From positions 30,516,405 to 30,580,404 of the forward strand of contig CM056743.1 in the NCBI GenBank assembly GCA_029851415.1: 64,000 bases of DNA. Direction: 5' to 3'. Both the position numbers and the translations under genes were made by a program. The notes under the pieces were generated by a model. It did not search any database and was not told the origin of the DNA. It saw only the letters and a program-made list of their open reading frames with translations. How positions within the stretch are numbered: the stretch's first letter is position 1; each line of letters starts with the position of its first letter. This document shows positions 22,501-32,800 of this stretch, one piece after another. Origin of the DNA: Eretmocerus hayati (lineage: Eukaryota; Arthropoda; Insecta; Hymenoptera; Aphelinidae).

Positions 22501-23537
22501 TCAATTGTATACCTTGTTTCCGTGCTAAGCCCCGGCTGCATGAATACGTGATGGGAAATCTCCCAGATTCTCGAGTACAACAATCACGACCGTTCAAACG
22601 AGTGGGCGTCGATTATTGTGGTCCATTCTTTATCAAAGAAAAGAAATATCGAAACAAGCGATTCATCAAATGTTATGTAGTTATTTTTATCTGCATGGTT
22701 ACGAAAGCAATTCATATAGAAGTTGCGGAAGATCTCTCGGCAGAAGCATTCATAGCTGTTCTTACGAGATTTGTGTCTCGTCGAGGATTACCAGAATCAA
22801 TCTACTCTGATAATGGCACTAATTTCATAGGTGCACGCAATCAGCTCAACGAATTGTATGATTTAATGCACTCACAAAATCTTCAAATGGAGCTAGAGAA
22901 GTTCACTGTCGATTACAGGGTTGAATGGCATTTCAACCCACCAAATGCTCCGAATTTCGGAGGTTTGTGGGAAGCGAATGTTAAATCTTTCAAACATCAT
23001 TTCAAACGAGTCGCCCACAACAAGAAATTCACTTACTCTGAGTTAGATACTTTTTGTCATCAAGTTGAAGCAATACTTAATTCGAGACCAATCACTGAGA
23101 TGTCTACTGACATTAACGATCTTGCGCCCCTAACACCGGGTCATTTTCTCATTGGTGATTCATTAAGAAGACTCCCCGAGCGTGATTATCGACGTATACC
23201 CGAGAATCGATTGAATGCTTGGGAGATGATTACCAAATCAAAACAGGAATTTTGGAAGCGTTGGCACAAGGAATATCTGAACAATCTTATCGTACGCCGC
23301 AAAAAATGTACGTACAAGGGATTGCAACCGAAGACCGGGCAGCTGGTCCTAATCAAGGAAGATAACGTACCACCAATGGATTGGAAATATGGTCGTATAC
23401 AAGAAGTGCATCCAGGTGCCGATAATATTGTACGAGTTGTCACTCTCAAGACGAAGGATGGTCTGAAAAAGAGACCTACGTCACGGATTGCCATTTTACC
23501 CATCGAATCATCTGATGCACGAGCTGTGCAAAATTAA
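19539..23537 (+). CDS. pol: BEL/Pao Pol polyprotein (PR-RT-RNaseH-IN)
   Basis: Continues in the same frame as gag after one TGA; no other stop occurs to 23537. There is no ATG at the front (first long-frame codon TTG at 19569), so translation probably depends on readthrough from gag. Domains, numbered from 19569: aspartic protease of the Pao/BEL type with LLDTCSTANFI (Asp35); reverse transcriptase ~290-480 with the catalytic box YVDN (435-438) instead of the usual YVDD; RNase H ~600-740 (HGFSDASEAGYGA, FWSDSS); integrase zinc finger ~943-990; integrase core with acidic residues in VGVDYCGP (~1012), SDNGTNF (~1080) and GGLWEANVK (~1132); then a DUF5641-like C-terminus. All domains look full length, with no envelope gene. 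Probably still mobile if the stop is bypassed. Confidence 0.92.
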   Translation, partial: LSDKIIVRNCLSTLTSRTSLNLMASAIVRIVDRKGSPISCKALLDTCSTANFITSRLMKRLHLPKQRCSLNIEAMNDLNTVAHYFTRITFKSIHSDFHKTLTFYVVPTITELTRNDEFTVNSIKIPKYIKLADPEFSKHSNVDMLIGAGPTLSMLCIGQLKLSDHDDLILQKTKLGWIIGGSLSQFEDLTTSKCLVTDIYFDLQKFWAIEEMPSGRSNFSEVEAYCENHFKQHVRRDKDGRYIVALPFKGDCSLGESRITAYKRLMSLKMKFEKNPDFEKEYTKSMMEDSNSKYMSLLPPSACDNGYYLAHHAIIKSSSNTTKLRIVLDGSAKSSNGKSLNDILHVGPTIQDDLFSILLRFRLFAYVVIADIEKMYKQFLVREEDRKFQRILWFFEGKIREFELNTIFFGNASASFLATRCLMQLAEDEKDRYPLAAKTLKKCFYVDNMLAGANSKSEAREIVTQMQGILRTACLRMRQWASNDPSLLDGVLNQDIDASFNLDPGNPLKTLGLYWKATDDVFVYTIQKIHTKELVTKRKILSEIAKIFDPIGLLGPVTLFARKIIQDLWLSKVEWDESVPNNIHFAWTNFCDQLNSIEQLTFDRRVVEKDSSDIELHGFSDASEAGYGACIYIRSRNPNGTYRITLLCSKSRVAPLKSLTIPRLELCGMQLLANLFQQVMKAIEIKFNRTYFWSDSSIALHWINTPSNTLNTFVANRVTDIKSKTNVSDWSHVRSADNPADKLSRGQLPHDFCENLQWQHGPSWLSQSEENWPKSQIPGLDCVPEKRKAHCLVINSDPTDFLKLFDKISSFTKLLRIIVRWQRYLEIILKRIALKKQSQNNDQSKGKHIVRSGPLRVDELRKAERTIILLMQRSKLKCEIKDTMNRKERILSESSSVSTSNSTDKSNPLDPFFDDDGILRVGGRLRKAIIPFSSKHPIILPGKNHIAKLIIQHHHELDLHPGVQGTLYALREKFWPVNGKRQVKQVIFNCIPCFRAKPRLHEYVMGNLPDSRVQQSRPFKRVGVDYCGPFFIKEKKYRNKRFIKCYVVIFICMVTKAIHIEVAEDLSAEAFIAVLTRFVSRRGLPESIYSDNGTNFIGARNQLNELYDLMHSQNLQMELEKFTVDYRVEWHFNPPNAPNFGGLWEANVKSFKHHFKRVAHNKKFTYSELDTFCHQVEAILNSRPITEMSTDINDLAPLTPGHFLIGDSLRRLPERDYRRIPENRLNAWEMITKSKQEFWKRWHKEYLNNLIVRRKKCTYKGLQPKTGQLVLIKEDNVPPMDWKYGRIQEVHPGADNIVRVVTLKTKDGLKKRPTSRIAILPIESSDARAVQN

Positions 23538-23669
23538 CGGACTATAATGCATCATGTTTAGTGAATCCAAATTCAGAGACGTGCTCAGTTCCCAGTGTTA
23601 TCCATAATGCTTGTAGAAATAATCATCTCATTCCCCACATCACTTGAATTTTCGAGATTTTAGTATCTC

Positions 23670-23682
23670 AAAGGGGGCAGGA
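23670..23682 (+). other. Polypurine tract
   Basis: AAAGGGGGCAGGA lies directly against the first base of the 3' LTR. This is the expected place and composition for the plus-strand primer of an LTR retrotransposon. About 130 bp of non-coding sequence separate it from the end of pol. Confidence 0.85.
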
Positions 23683-24339
23683 TGTTCACGCTTGAACATG
23701 CATTTGCCGTGAATGCCTACGGCAACAGCGATTTTTGCCTATAAATTGATAATTGAAGTCTAATGATAGCTCGATTGCACAGATGTACGTTTTAACCATT
23801 GATTCAATACTTGTGAGTTAGATCTCGCGACTACCAAGGTTACTCGAGCAAGCATCGCGGTCCCACGCCTCGGGTCTCCAATTCATTTCTTTTTTTGGCT
23901 TTTAAGTTTACGACCGGGGTTGACGCCGCACCGCCCTTTGCTTGAAGTGTCTGAGCAGGTCGAGTCCCGCGTATGTTTGATGATTTCATACCGCCGCGTC
24001 GGCGGCTTGTTTCTCACCCAAGTTTTTCCATTCCATTAGCCAATCAGAATCTCTTAAAAATTTAAACTTTGTCCTTGTTCTCCCACGTGATCACCCCTGC
24101 CCTCTTGGGAGCAGAAGGCTCCCGCTCTTCGTATTTAGTATTAGACGAGAATTCAAACGAGAGACATCGCGTCGATTTAGCTCTCCGATATGTCGAACTA
24201 CTTGTACCATTTTGATTGAATAAAGTGCATTCATACGAATTTGAATACGTGTCCGTTAGTCATTGCACTTATATCAGTATATTCGGATGCATAATACGAA
24301 ATTCGAGGTTCAACAGTTCAAATGCATTGAGCCTCAACA
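23683..24339 (+). repeat. BEL/Pao 3' LTR
   Basis: 657 bp, apparently identical to the 5' LTR, beginning TGTTCACGC and ending CTCAACA, followed by the target duplication CCTAT (24340-24344). The AATAAA at 24219-24224 would end the element's transcript. Equal length and apparent identity of the LTRs point to very recent integration into the foldback element's right arm. Confidence 0.92.
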
Positions 24340-24686
24340 CCTATTTTCCACCCCTAGGCAGTTCCTGTCGGTTCAGAGAAGACCCCCGTGGTGTACATCC
24401 AGTCTATCATTATCATAAGTGAGATCCTGGGTATATCATTGAATTGCTGATACAAGGCATCATGGAAACGTTACATCATATGCACCTGCCAGCCTAGCTA
24501 TAAGACACCCTCTGTAAATCACCATAACTACCCCCAAAGTGTCTATTGCGGCCCAGATCGATCATGATATGTCTTAATATACTCCCATACATCGCTTAGA
24601 CCAGCCTAGAGTTTAATTTCTAAAATTTCAAAAAATTTCGATTCGTTGCTTAACAACGTTTAGCAAGACCGCTACATGATAAAATG

Positions 24687-26860
24687 TCTGAAATGATGAG
24701 AATCACCACCTGAATCTGCTAGACATAACAATTTTCTTTTGAAACTGGAGAGAGAGCTTGGATCGCGGAAAATCACACTTCCGGCACAATCGTCAGAATC
24801 ACTCAAACATCTCCATCTCAAACGCAGCCCGTATGACAACGGTGATTAATCGAAAATCGAGAAATTCAGCGCACTCTGTTCAAATCTTTCCAAGAGTCAG
24901 TATTGGTGCATCTATCACAGGTAGAGATATAGATATATGTGAATGCATGCACAACAGGTATAATATGTATCTTTGCTTTGCAGCAGCGAGAGAAAAAGAG
25001 AGAGAGAGAGATGAACAGTCGAAGAGGACTAATACTAAAATAAAATCAAGAAAAAACAATGCGACCGGTCGATGTCCCGGCTTTTTCCTCCTCTCTCACT
25101 CTCTAACATACTTGCGTGGGTATACACTGATGGTATATTGGTATTAAGTGTGCATGGATATATACGGTATTACTGATTTTGCGATGCGGGTGTGTAAACG
25201 GAGAAGAGACACTATAATGCTCTTGATGCTCTTGAATAAAATAATCGGCAAGGATAAAATGTGAAGATGCATCACCGCTACTGTCTTCTCTGCGGCGATT
25301 GGTGACAGTTACAACATTCGCGACTGATTCGAATTATATTGAAAAGAATCGAGAGAGAATTCACTGAATTTACAATGAAACTCTGATGTATCCATACCAT
25401 CACTGCACAATCCATTTGTATGGAATATAAAAGAGCTTAAGGAATATAACGGTCAAATCGGTACAGAAAGTATTGTGTGATCGAGAGAGAGAGTGCAACA
25501 ACCGAAAAGAATGAGTCTTCGCTCTATAAATGTAAAATCACCGTGGCGAACACGAACACCTTGCACAGAAACAGACACTCTTGAGTCGCAGCTGGATATA
25601 ACCTATAATACCGTTGTAGATTTTTCGTCGCGCGATATCGGTTTATTCGTCGACCATTCATTATAATACCCACGCGCTTTCATCAAGAACTTGTTGGACG
25701 TTATATTATTATACTATACACTCGATTTTCCAGCGCATCCGTAATCCTGACACACTCTTTTTTTTTTCAAAGTGGTACATGAGAGGGAGGATATGTGTGT
25801 GAGTGAAGAAAAATCCTACGCCGATGACTCGTCGCTTGATCAAATTTGGAGGTCCAAATTCACATGGTAAGTATGAATATGTGCAAGCCAGAGAGATCTT
25901 TTATAATAATGAGTGTGAATGCATGAGAAGGTGGTGCATGGAGGTTGAGGAAAAGGATTGAGATTTGAGCCTTCATGAAGAACCATTTTGGAGACCGATG
26001 ATGATGACGATGATGATGACCACATAGACGTACGACGACGCACTTTCTTTCACGATTATGATTGCGTTATGTATCGATGAATTGACATATACAACGAGAG
26101 TAGAGTATGGTGGGGTATAACAATGCCATCGATCATTTGAATTGCACAAGCTCTGATGAATTTTTATTTCATTGCATGGATATGCTTCAAGACAAACACT
26201 ACTACTGTATCGCAACGGGCTATATTATAAAAGTTAATCGAAAGGAGAAAATCAGAGACGAGTCCTAGAAAACAAGAATCCGATCATCGTTGATTTTCCT
26301 GTGTGTGAGATTGAAGAATTGAAAAATTTCTATTTAATAGAGACGGAGTGATGTAAAAACGCCAGCTTGAATTCAAATTCTTAATACTTCATCACAACGA
26401 TCACAATGACGGGATAAACCGTGCCTGTTCTGCATATTGGGACTAAACATGCGATAAGCGCTCTTATTTTTCGTCCGTATTATTCTTATGGAAGACATCC
26501 CTAGCGCCGCCATATTAGCGCATTTAAATTAACACAGAGGTTTACTCCCAATAAACATGCTCTCTCTCTCCGTGTCAATCAGTGGGCAGTCACTGGACTT
26601 CAGTGTATTTCAGATCAACTTCGACTGTTAATTTAGTGTATATACCCAGGATTAATATGTGACGTCCATGTTAAATTCACGGGAGGGGGGGGCCGCAATA
26701 GTTCATGACTCGCCACAGATGGCGCTGTCTAGTAACAAGTCCGTTTCAAGCTCGGGGCATGCGGCCGCCGTGTTTAACCTTGATGTTACATCCCAATATA
26801 CATTGAAGTCATCAACAGGAGAGCTGTAATTTCCGTGGGCTTGGGGGGTGACACGGGATT
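24687..26860. other. Gene-free stretch
   Basis: No supported gene. Contains an (AG)n-rich patch near 24985-25015, a poly-T near 25757 and CT-rich sequence. The frame 24758-25147 (plus) is low-complexity and Arg/Ser/Asn-rich without a domain. Confidence 0.5.
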
Positions 26861-26864
26861 TCGT

Positions 26865-27112
26865 CACTGAAGTTTCAGTGAGGGCCTCTGATGGTTCAGT
26901 AGGAAAATTCACTGAAATTTCAGTGCTTCACGAGTCCTAGCAGATATTATCCACTGAAGTTTCAGTGTCTCTTACTGACGAATCACTTCTCACATCAGTG
27001 ACAGTTACTGAAACTTCAGTGAACTATGAGTTGCCAGGACTAATTATGAAGCACTGGAATTTCGTTGGATCGTCTCACTGATTCATCGGTGATTCTCACT
27101 GAAACTTCAGTG
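26865..27112. repeat. Array of 16-bp CACTGAARYTTCAGTG palindromes
   Basis: The palindrome occurs at 26865-26880, 26910-26925, 26952-26967, about 27006-27021 (one end base changed) and 27097-27112. The centre varies between AAGTTT, AAATTT and AAACTT, and each palindrome is separated by unrelated sequence of 27-76 bp. Half-sites such as 'cagtcactgg' and 'cttcagtg' are scattered to the left (26588-26612). Repetition of a short perfect dyad resembles a binding-site cluster; repeated insertion of a tiny element is the alternative. Confidence 0.65.
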
Positions 27113-28190
27113 AAGAAGGACCCGCCCGACCTCCATAGGTCATTGGGATTTGAGTCTTCCCATTGATGACTTTGGTGTAAATACACTAGAATTCCAGTGC
27201 ATTTACACCAATATCATGGATGATTTGATAACACTCACCGATCACCTCGGAATGTAAATTTTTTAGCAATCTCGTGTTGTTTTATGACCGCGATTATAAA
27301 CAGTGTTTTTATTGCGCACTGTTCACTTTACGCCCAGCCGATGGAAATAGTATTTTATAGCACTGCGTGACCTAAACCCGCGTTTATTTAACGCATTTGC
27401 GGGACTTAAATGGCCTATTATTCAACTGTGAAATAATGCGTCCGCTCACTTCACGTGGGTGCGGGATGCAGCAAATCAGTTTATTTCACTGTGAGGTTAT
27501 TAGGACATTTTTGGCAATTTTCGCGCATATTATGTATGCAGGCATCGAAATTGAGATAATATTATAAAAAATCTATGATGGATCATGTCTGGAGCACTTG
27601 TATCCGCATCAATAATTGTAAAGAGCAAGAAAATTAGTCATGACTGTTACACTCCCACTCATGGTTATAAATCATCATCAACATAAACATGAACATAAAC
27701 ACGTGGTTGAGTTTTGCACATGTATATTTGTGCTAACCTTGAAACCTTTGATCATGCTGGATTTCCATTTAATACACTGTCGTGATCAAATTACAACAAA
27801 TAAGTAGGTTTCGAAATTAGAGACTGCATGGCAGTATTAGGAATTGTACCTCATTTGAAAAGATCGAATACGCATATTCGTCATCCTTGCGGTGAGGATG
27901 TCTTATTACACAGTTTTCAATTCTCAAACAGCCGTTATGGAATGTCTAAGAAGAATTAAACTGCTAATTTTTCTGGAGTCTAGTTACCACCGTAAATTCA
28001 GAAATTTTTTCATGATGAAGTCTGAGAGGGAAAATTTCAGGTTTTGGCCGGGATGAGGGTTGCACAACCCTTATATTACTATAATAACCAACGATGCTCA
28101 TGACTTATGTTAGATACAAGAAACGTCTTTATCATCACTCGATGGGTTTAATCGCGGGTGTGTGATGTCTATTTTATAGGACCAGATTCT
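27113..28190. other. Gene-free stretch
   Basis: No gene seen. A small hairpin with 'ggtgtaaatacactag' pairing to 'ccagtgcatttacacc' lies at about 27173-27210. Otherwise AT-rich unique-looking sequence. Confidence 0.5.
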
Positions 28191-28191
28191 T

Positions 28192-28560
28192 AACTTTTTT
28201 TCAGTCGGGGGGGCTGCCGCCCCCCCGAACCCCCCCGCTTACCCCCGCCCTAGCCACCCGCTTCCACCCTCGCGCAAGCGCTCGGGTGTGTTATGACCCC
28301 CGCAAAGGGCGGGTTTATGTCACTCGATGCTATAAAATAGTGTACGATACTCAGGACCTAACAGCCTTGGTTATTACACGGCGTGATTGGCACCCTCGCG
28401 CAAGCGCTCGGGCGCCAACTTCACGCCGTGTAATAATAAGGCTGTTAGGTCCCTTGTATCGTAAATAACTATTTTGATTCGAGGGTAAGAAGTTTGGTTT
28501 TGCTCTGCTCATAATAATTCCATAACCCTCGCCGGAGCTCGGGCCGAGAATAATCACTTG
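28192..28560. repeat. GC-rich hairpin block
   Basis: A C/G-homopolymer hairpin (28205-28240) is followed by two exact copies of CCCTCGCGCAAGCGCTCGGG at about 28267-28286 and 28392-28411. The second lies in the loop of a long hairpin whose arms run from about 28354 ('gacctaacagcc') to 28453 ('ggctgttaggtc') and include 'ttattacacggcgtga'. The short frames here (28286-28468 plus, 28351-28557 minus) follow the palindrome and are not convincing proteins. Probably a non-autonomous element; its family is not recognised. Confidence 0.6.
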
Positions 28561-28995
28561 AAAAGAAAAGTTATACTCCCCACTCTCGAGTAAGAAGTTC
28601 TATTTTTGAATGTCGAATTAATTAGGTATGAGCCATGGCTAATAGTAACTGATTTCTAATCTATCGATCGGTCAAAATTGATCAAACATTGGACCATTCA
28701 TTTGTATGTCGCTCATGTTCAGTTACCGATCATTTTTTGTAAGTCTATGTTAAATTAGGTATGCGCAAAACGACGATTGTTGGTCGGTATACCGTCGAGA
28801 ATTCCAATCTACAGAACCCCAAATAATTCCAAATTTTTCGAAATAGCATACCGGTCTCGCAATTAATAGCCGATTATTCCACAACATTTTGAAACCCAAC
28901 GAAATCAGATTAGCTGTTTTCTTTAATAATGAACGACACCCTCTACTTCACACTCCTAGCCGTAAGATTTAAGCAAATTCTCACCACACATGCTT

Positions 28996-29045
28996 AATCG
29001 GGCTAAATAAGCTAAGACTATAGTCTTAGCTTATTTAGCCCGATT
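28996..29045. repeat. 50-bp perfect palindrome
   Basis: The arms (AATCGGGCTAAATAAGCTAA and its complement) meet with no spacer between 29020 and 29021 and pair at every base over 25 bp. Such a spacer-free dyad can form a cruciform or be a terminator-like hairpin. It lies 0.8 kb downstream of the THAP transposase stop codon. Confidence 0.85.
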
Positions 29046-29118
29046 CTATAGAACATAAAATTCTCTCGATCGTCAGCAGAACGGAAGAGACATATATATA
29101 CCGCTCTCGCATTACTTG

Positions 29119-29215
29119 TTCCATATAGAGATACAACGGATAGAGGCGAGGAGTGGCACTCGAGAGCGTGAAGGATTGTGAGAGAGACGGAAGATAGATG
29201 AAGATTGGGGAAGGG
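29119..29215. repeat. Left copy of CT/AG-rich inverted repeat
   Basis: On the plus strand this reads 'ccatatagagatacaacgga' then 'tagaggcgaggag'. The complement of the same sequence occurs at about 35065-35196, on the other side of the THAP transposase gene. The 35-bp core is nearly exact, with weaker purine-rich similarity for about 60 bp more. Either the two copies are subterminal repeats of the transposon, or a promoter-like repeat is present twice. Confidence 0.55.
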
Positions 29216-29873
29216 GATGGAGGGGGCGTCCGTGTAGATTTGCATAGAGATGTGAGTGACCGTAACATCTGTATACCTCTTTTACAATCATTCCGCGATG
29301 CGGCCAACGCGCTCGCATGCCTCCCACGGGCAGTATGAGAGAGTATATATACTGGGGAACAGGCATATTATTTAATGAATGGAACTTGCGATCAACACTG
29401 CTGATCTATGAAGCTTTCACCTGCTTTTTTCCCCTAAACGAATCGATTTTGAAATTTTTCTTGTATTTCATATGACTACGGGTTTGTGATGGATTATGTA
29501 TAACTTTTTCTATAGGAAATTCGACAGGTAGGAATGAATGTAGGTAGTAAAAGATAGTGTTCACAAATATATTCGGTTGCTCTCATTTATTTCTCACAGA
29601 TTTTTTAGTGCTATGGTAACTCAGAATGACAATTCAAATCACCATCAACTTACGTTTTGGTATAAAGACACAATTAAGTGAGCTGACTAATCATTTTTAA
29701 CAATTTTTCAATCGTGAAAGACGATGAAAAGATTTTACTTTGGTGTACATCATCGCAGTAAGGACCATTAAAACTACCATAGGTCCATTCAGTGCCTATA
29801 TTTTGCTCAATAGGCACTTTCTTCAATATTTGGCATATTCATGACAAGAGCTAGCCGCATATTGGAAAAACCT

Positions 29874-32800
29874 TCACTCATTTTTGAAGTGAGTTTGCTT
29901 ATTCGATTGAATACGCGTGCGCACCACTCTGTCATTAAGTTTATCGGATTCATAATACAATCTTCTATCAATGTAACCTTGAATAACTAAGTAGATCAAT
30001 TCTTTCCTATGGTCATAAAAAATATCTTGCTCCAAGTCATGTAAATCGTTCCGCAAAACAGTTGGTGGAATGATTTTCATAGTTTCAGTTACAAGCTTGA
30101 AATTGATGTCTTTCTGCACGAATTGATCTTTGTATCCTCGCAACACTGTTTCAGTCTTATTACAAATTAGAACAACTTCATCGGAGGCAAAGTGGAGGCC
30201 TCCTCGATTTTTGGCCATAGTTAATTTGGATTTTTCCGATACTTTGCCATTCAGCATATTCACGCATTCGTCACAGTCTCGACTTTTGATTATTGAACGA
30301 ACAATTGATCCAGCAGTATGTTTAATAACATCGTTCAAATACTCTGTTGCAACCCAACCGAATTGTTCTGTTTGAGAAAGTGCCAAATCTCTACTATAGT
30401 TTGAATGTAGGTAACTATCCACTTTGAAATCTTCCAACTTCTTTTTCACTCTTTCATTTCTTTTTCTCCTATTTGCTGGCCCTTTGGCTGGTGCTGTCTT
30501 TTTCTTACTTGGAGAATTGGTTATATCAGCAAATGGTTTGCGCGCACTAGAAATACTTGTAGATGGTCCTTGCTGAACAGGTGGATCAGAATGATTGGAT
30601 TGGATTGGAATGGAATTTCGATTTTCTAGGCTCGTAATATCATTCGTTAACAAAATTGTATGATCTTGTGGGGTGCAATTGGCTGATAATGGGACAGCTA
30701 CATTTAAACAATTTTGAAGCAATTTTCTATAAGCAGATTTAAATTGGACTGTAGTAGGATTGTTGCTGAAGCCATTCATTCTCCTAATGAGAGCGAAAAA
30801 CATTTCCACGTGGTCCTGTGATAACTTATACGAGAGAAAATATGAGACAATATTCTCTTCGAAAAGCATTTCGCAAAGCGAAACGAGATTCGTCAAACAA
30901 ACGATGATTCCCAGGAATCCGGTCCTGGTGCATGTAGCTTTCAAGACTGATTGCCTAACTTTTGGCACATTGATCATGGGATTTGGTGAATCTAATTGTT
31001 CCTTCTGGGTGTGGGACTCGTGGACTATATTCTCATTTCCATTCCATTCATTTCCTGAATCATTCTCATCATTACCCGAAGCAGCTTTTTTATTTTTAGA
31101 TTTTGAAGATTTTTTCTTTGGCTTGACAGGAACATCTACTTCGAGTTTTTCAATGTACTCAATATACTCTTTGACTTTTTCTTTCAGTTCAAGCAAAGCT
31201 TCTTTCGTTATAGCACGTCTACCAGGCGTTTTACAAAACTTGCTCTTCGAATTTAAGAGGTCAAAAATGGCATTCAACTTGGCACAAAATTTAGAAGTGG
31301 CTGAAGCACCCTGAAATTCCGGAAACTTATACGAATATTCGAATAAATCCAATGCTACTGATGTGCTATTGCTCAAGACTTGGGTAGCTAAGAAGACTTT
31401 CATTTTTTCATTGTAGAAGTATACATGCCGATTTTTAACCTTACACGCACAATGCATTTTTTCGTCATATTGTCTCTTATTTAGCGCTCTAATAAATATC
31501 CAGTCTATGTACTCTCTGCCATCGTATATCAAAGGACCTTTCTGAGCAAAATAATTTCGAACCAGTTTAACCATATGACATGGATCAAAAAATACGAAAA
31601 CTTTCTCATTTTTCTTTGATGCTGGATGAATGAAATAAGGTCGGAAATTCTCGCTGTCGTTATAGTCGAAGTTAGCGCCTAATACCTTGCAAGACCTTTG
31701 ATTAGACTCATCTCCGTCAAATGTAACACTGACAACACGAATTTTCTTCTCGTGCAATTTTATCAAGAGATCTTTCAATAAAACGGACTTATCGACCCCA
31801 CTAAGGGAGTTAACAAGATAATATGCAACAGGAGCCTTGAAACATCCATTCAAATTCACCAACATGAAAACCAAGGCCTTCTTTGCCGGCAAACCTATAC
31901 CGTCTTTATCTTTCTCCTCCAGTTGACCCCCTAAATCTGCCACTCCTTCCCACTTATGACTAGCAGTGAAATATTTACACTCCTTCATGTACATTTCATC
32001 AAAGGTCACATTGAAAACATTCTCTTTCCCTCTTTTCCTCTCATTCTCTACGACTGTAGAGATGTTTTCGATACTCTCCTCATTAATCCCAGGATTGAAT
32101 TTCTTAGTACAACTCCATTTATTCAGAGTCTCTGCGCAAGGGAGAGCTTTCATGAAACTCTGTCGAGCCATTTCGTAACCTGCGGGAGAATGAAAGTGCA
32201 GAGCCCTCGCGAAATTCTTCAAATGAGGCGTGTAAGCTTGAGTAGTCTTCTTCTCTTTTATTCTCTCCACCAACTCTCGCAAATGGGGAGGCAGTTCCTA
32301 GTAAAATGCAATTCAGAACAACGACTCATTTTCATGAAAATATCCTGATAGCTAGAACAATAAGATAAGCATGACAGTTCGCGAAGTAGTCTTTTGATAG
32401 ATTGAGAGAATTCAGAATTTATTGGATAGTTTTTCATAAATTTCAATCATTCAATAACACAGGCTTGGAAATACATTGTAGTGTGGTCGTGCCTCAAAAA
32501 TGTATAAAAGTCTTATGTGTTAAATTATCACAATAGTTGAACAAATTTTTTTCGTGTCTATGAATAACAAATAATTTCATTCGTATAAATATATTATTTT
32601 GCAAGAGAAAATTTTGACCGTGTAAATGTAGATGTGAGATCAGTATTCATCATGAATTTACAGCTAAAGGTCTGAAAAGCTCGAATGCCAGAATGAGCAA
32701 AAATTCTCACGAGGAAGTTGAATTTCTCTTACGAATCTAATAATATCAATCATGTTCTTGAAATGTATGAAATCTAACCTTATAGAGTAATGAGTATTCA

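Larger units (their letters stand above)
15614..24677. mobile_element. Foldback element with 9-bp TSD, split by BEL insertion
   Basis: Inverted termini (ATGTAGCGGTCTTGCG at the left, complement at the right) are flanked by an exact 9-bp repeat GATAAAATG at 15605-15613 and 24678-24686. Left arm about 15614-16270; right arm about 16275-16891, continuing at 24345-24677 after the nested retrotransposon. Without the BEL insertion it is about 1.6 kb. A 9-bp duplication with long arms built partly of tandem units is the layout of Drosophila FB-type foldbacks, related to Mutator-like elements; placing it there is inference. It encodes no protein. Confidence 0.8.
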
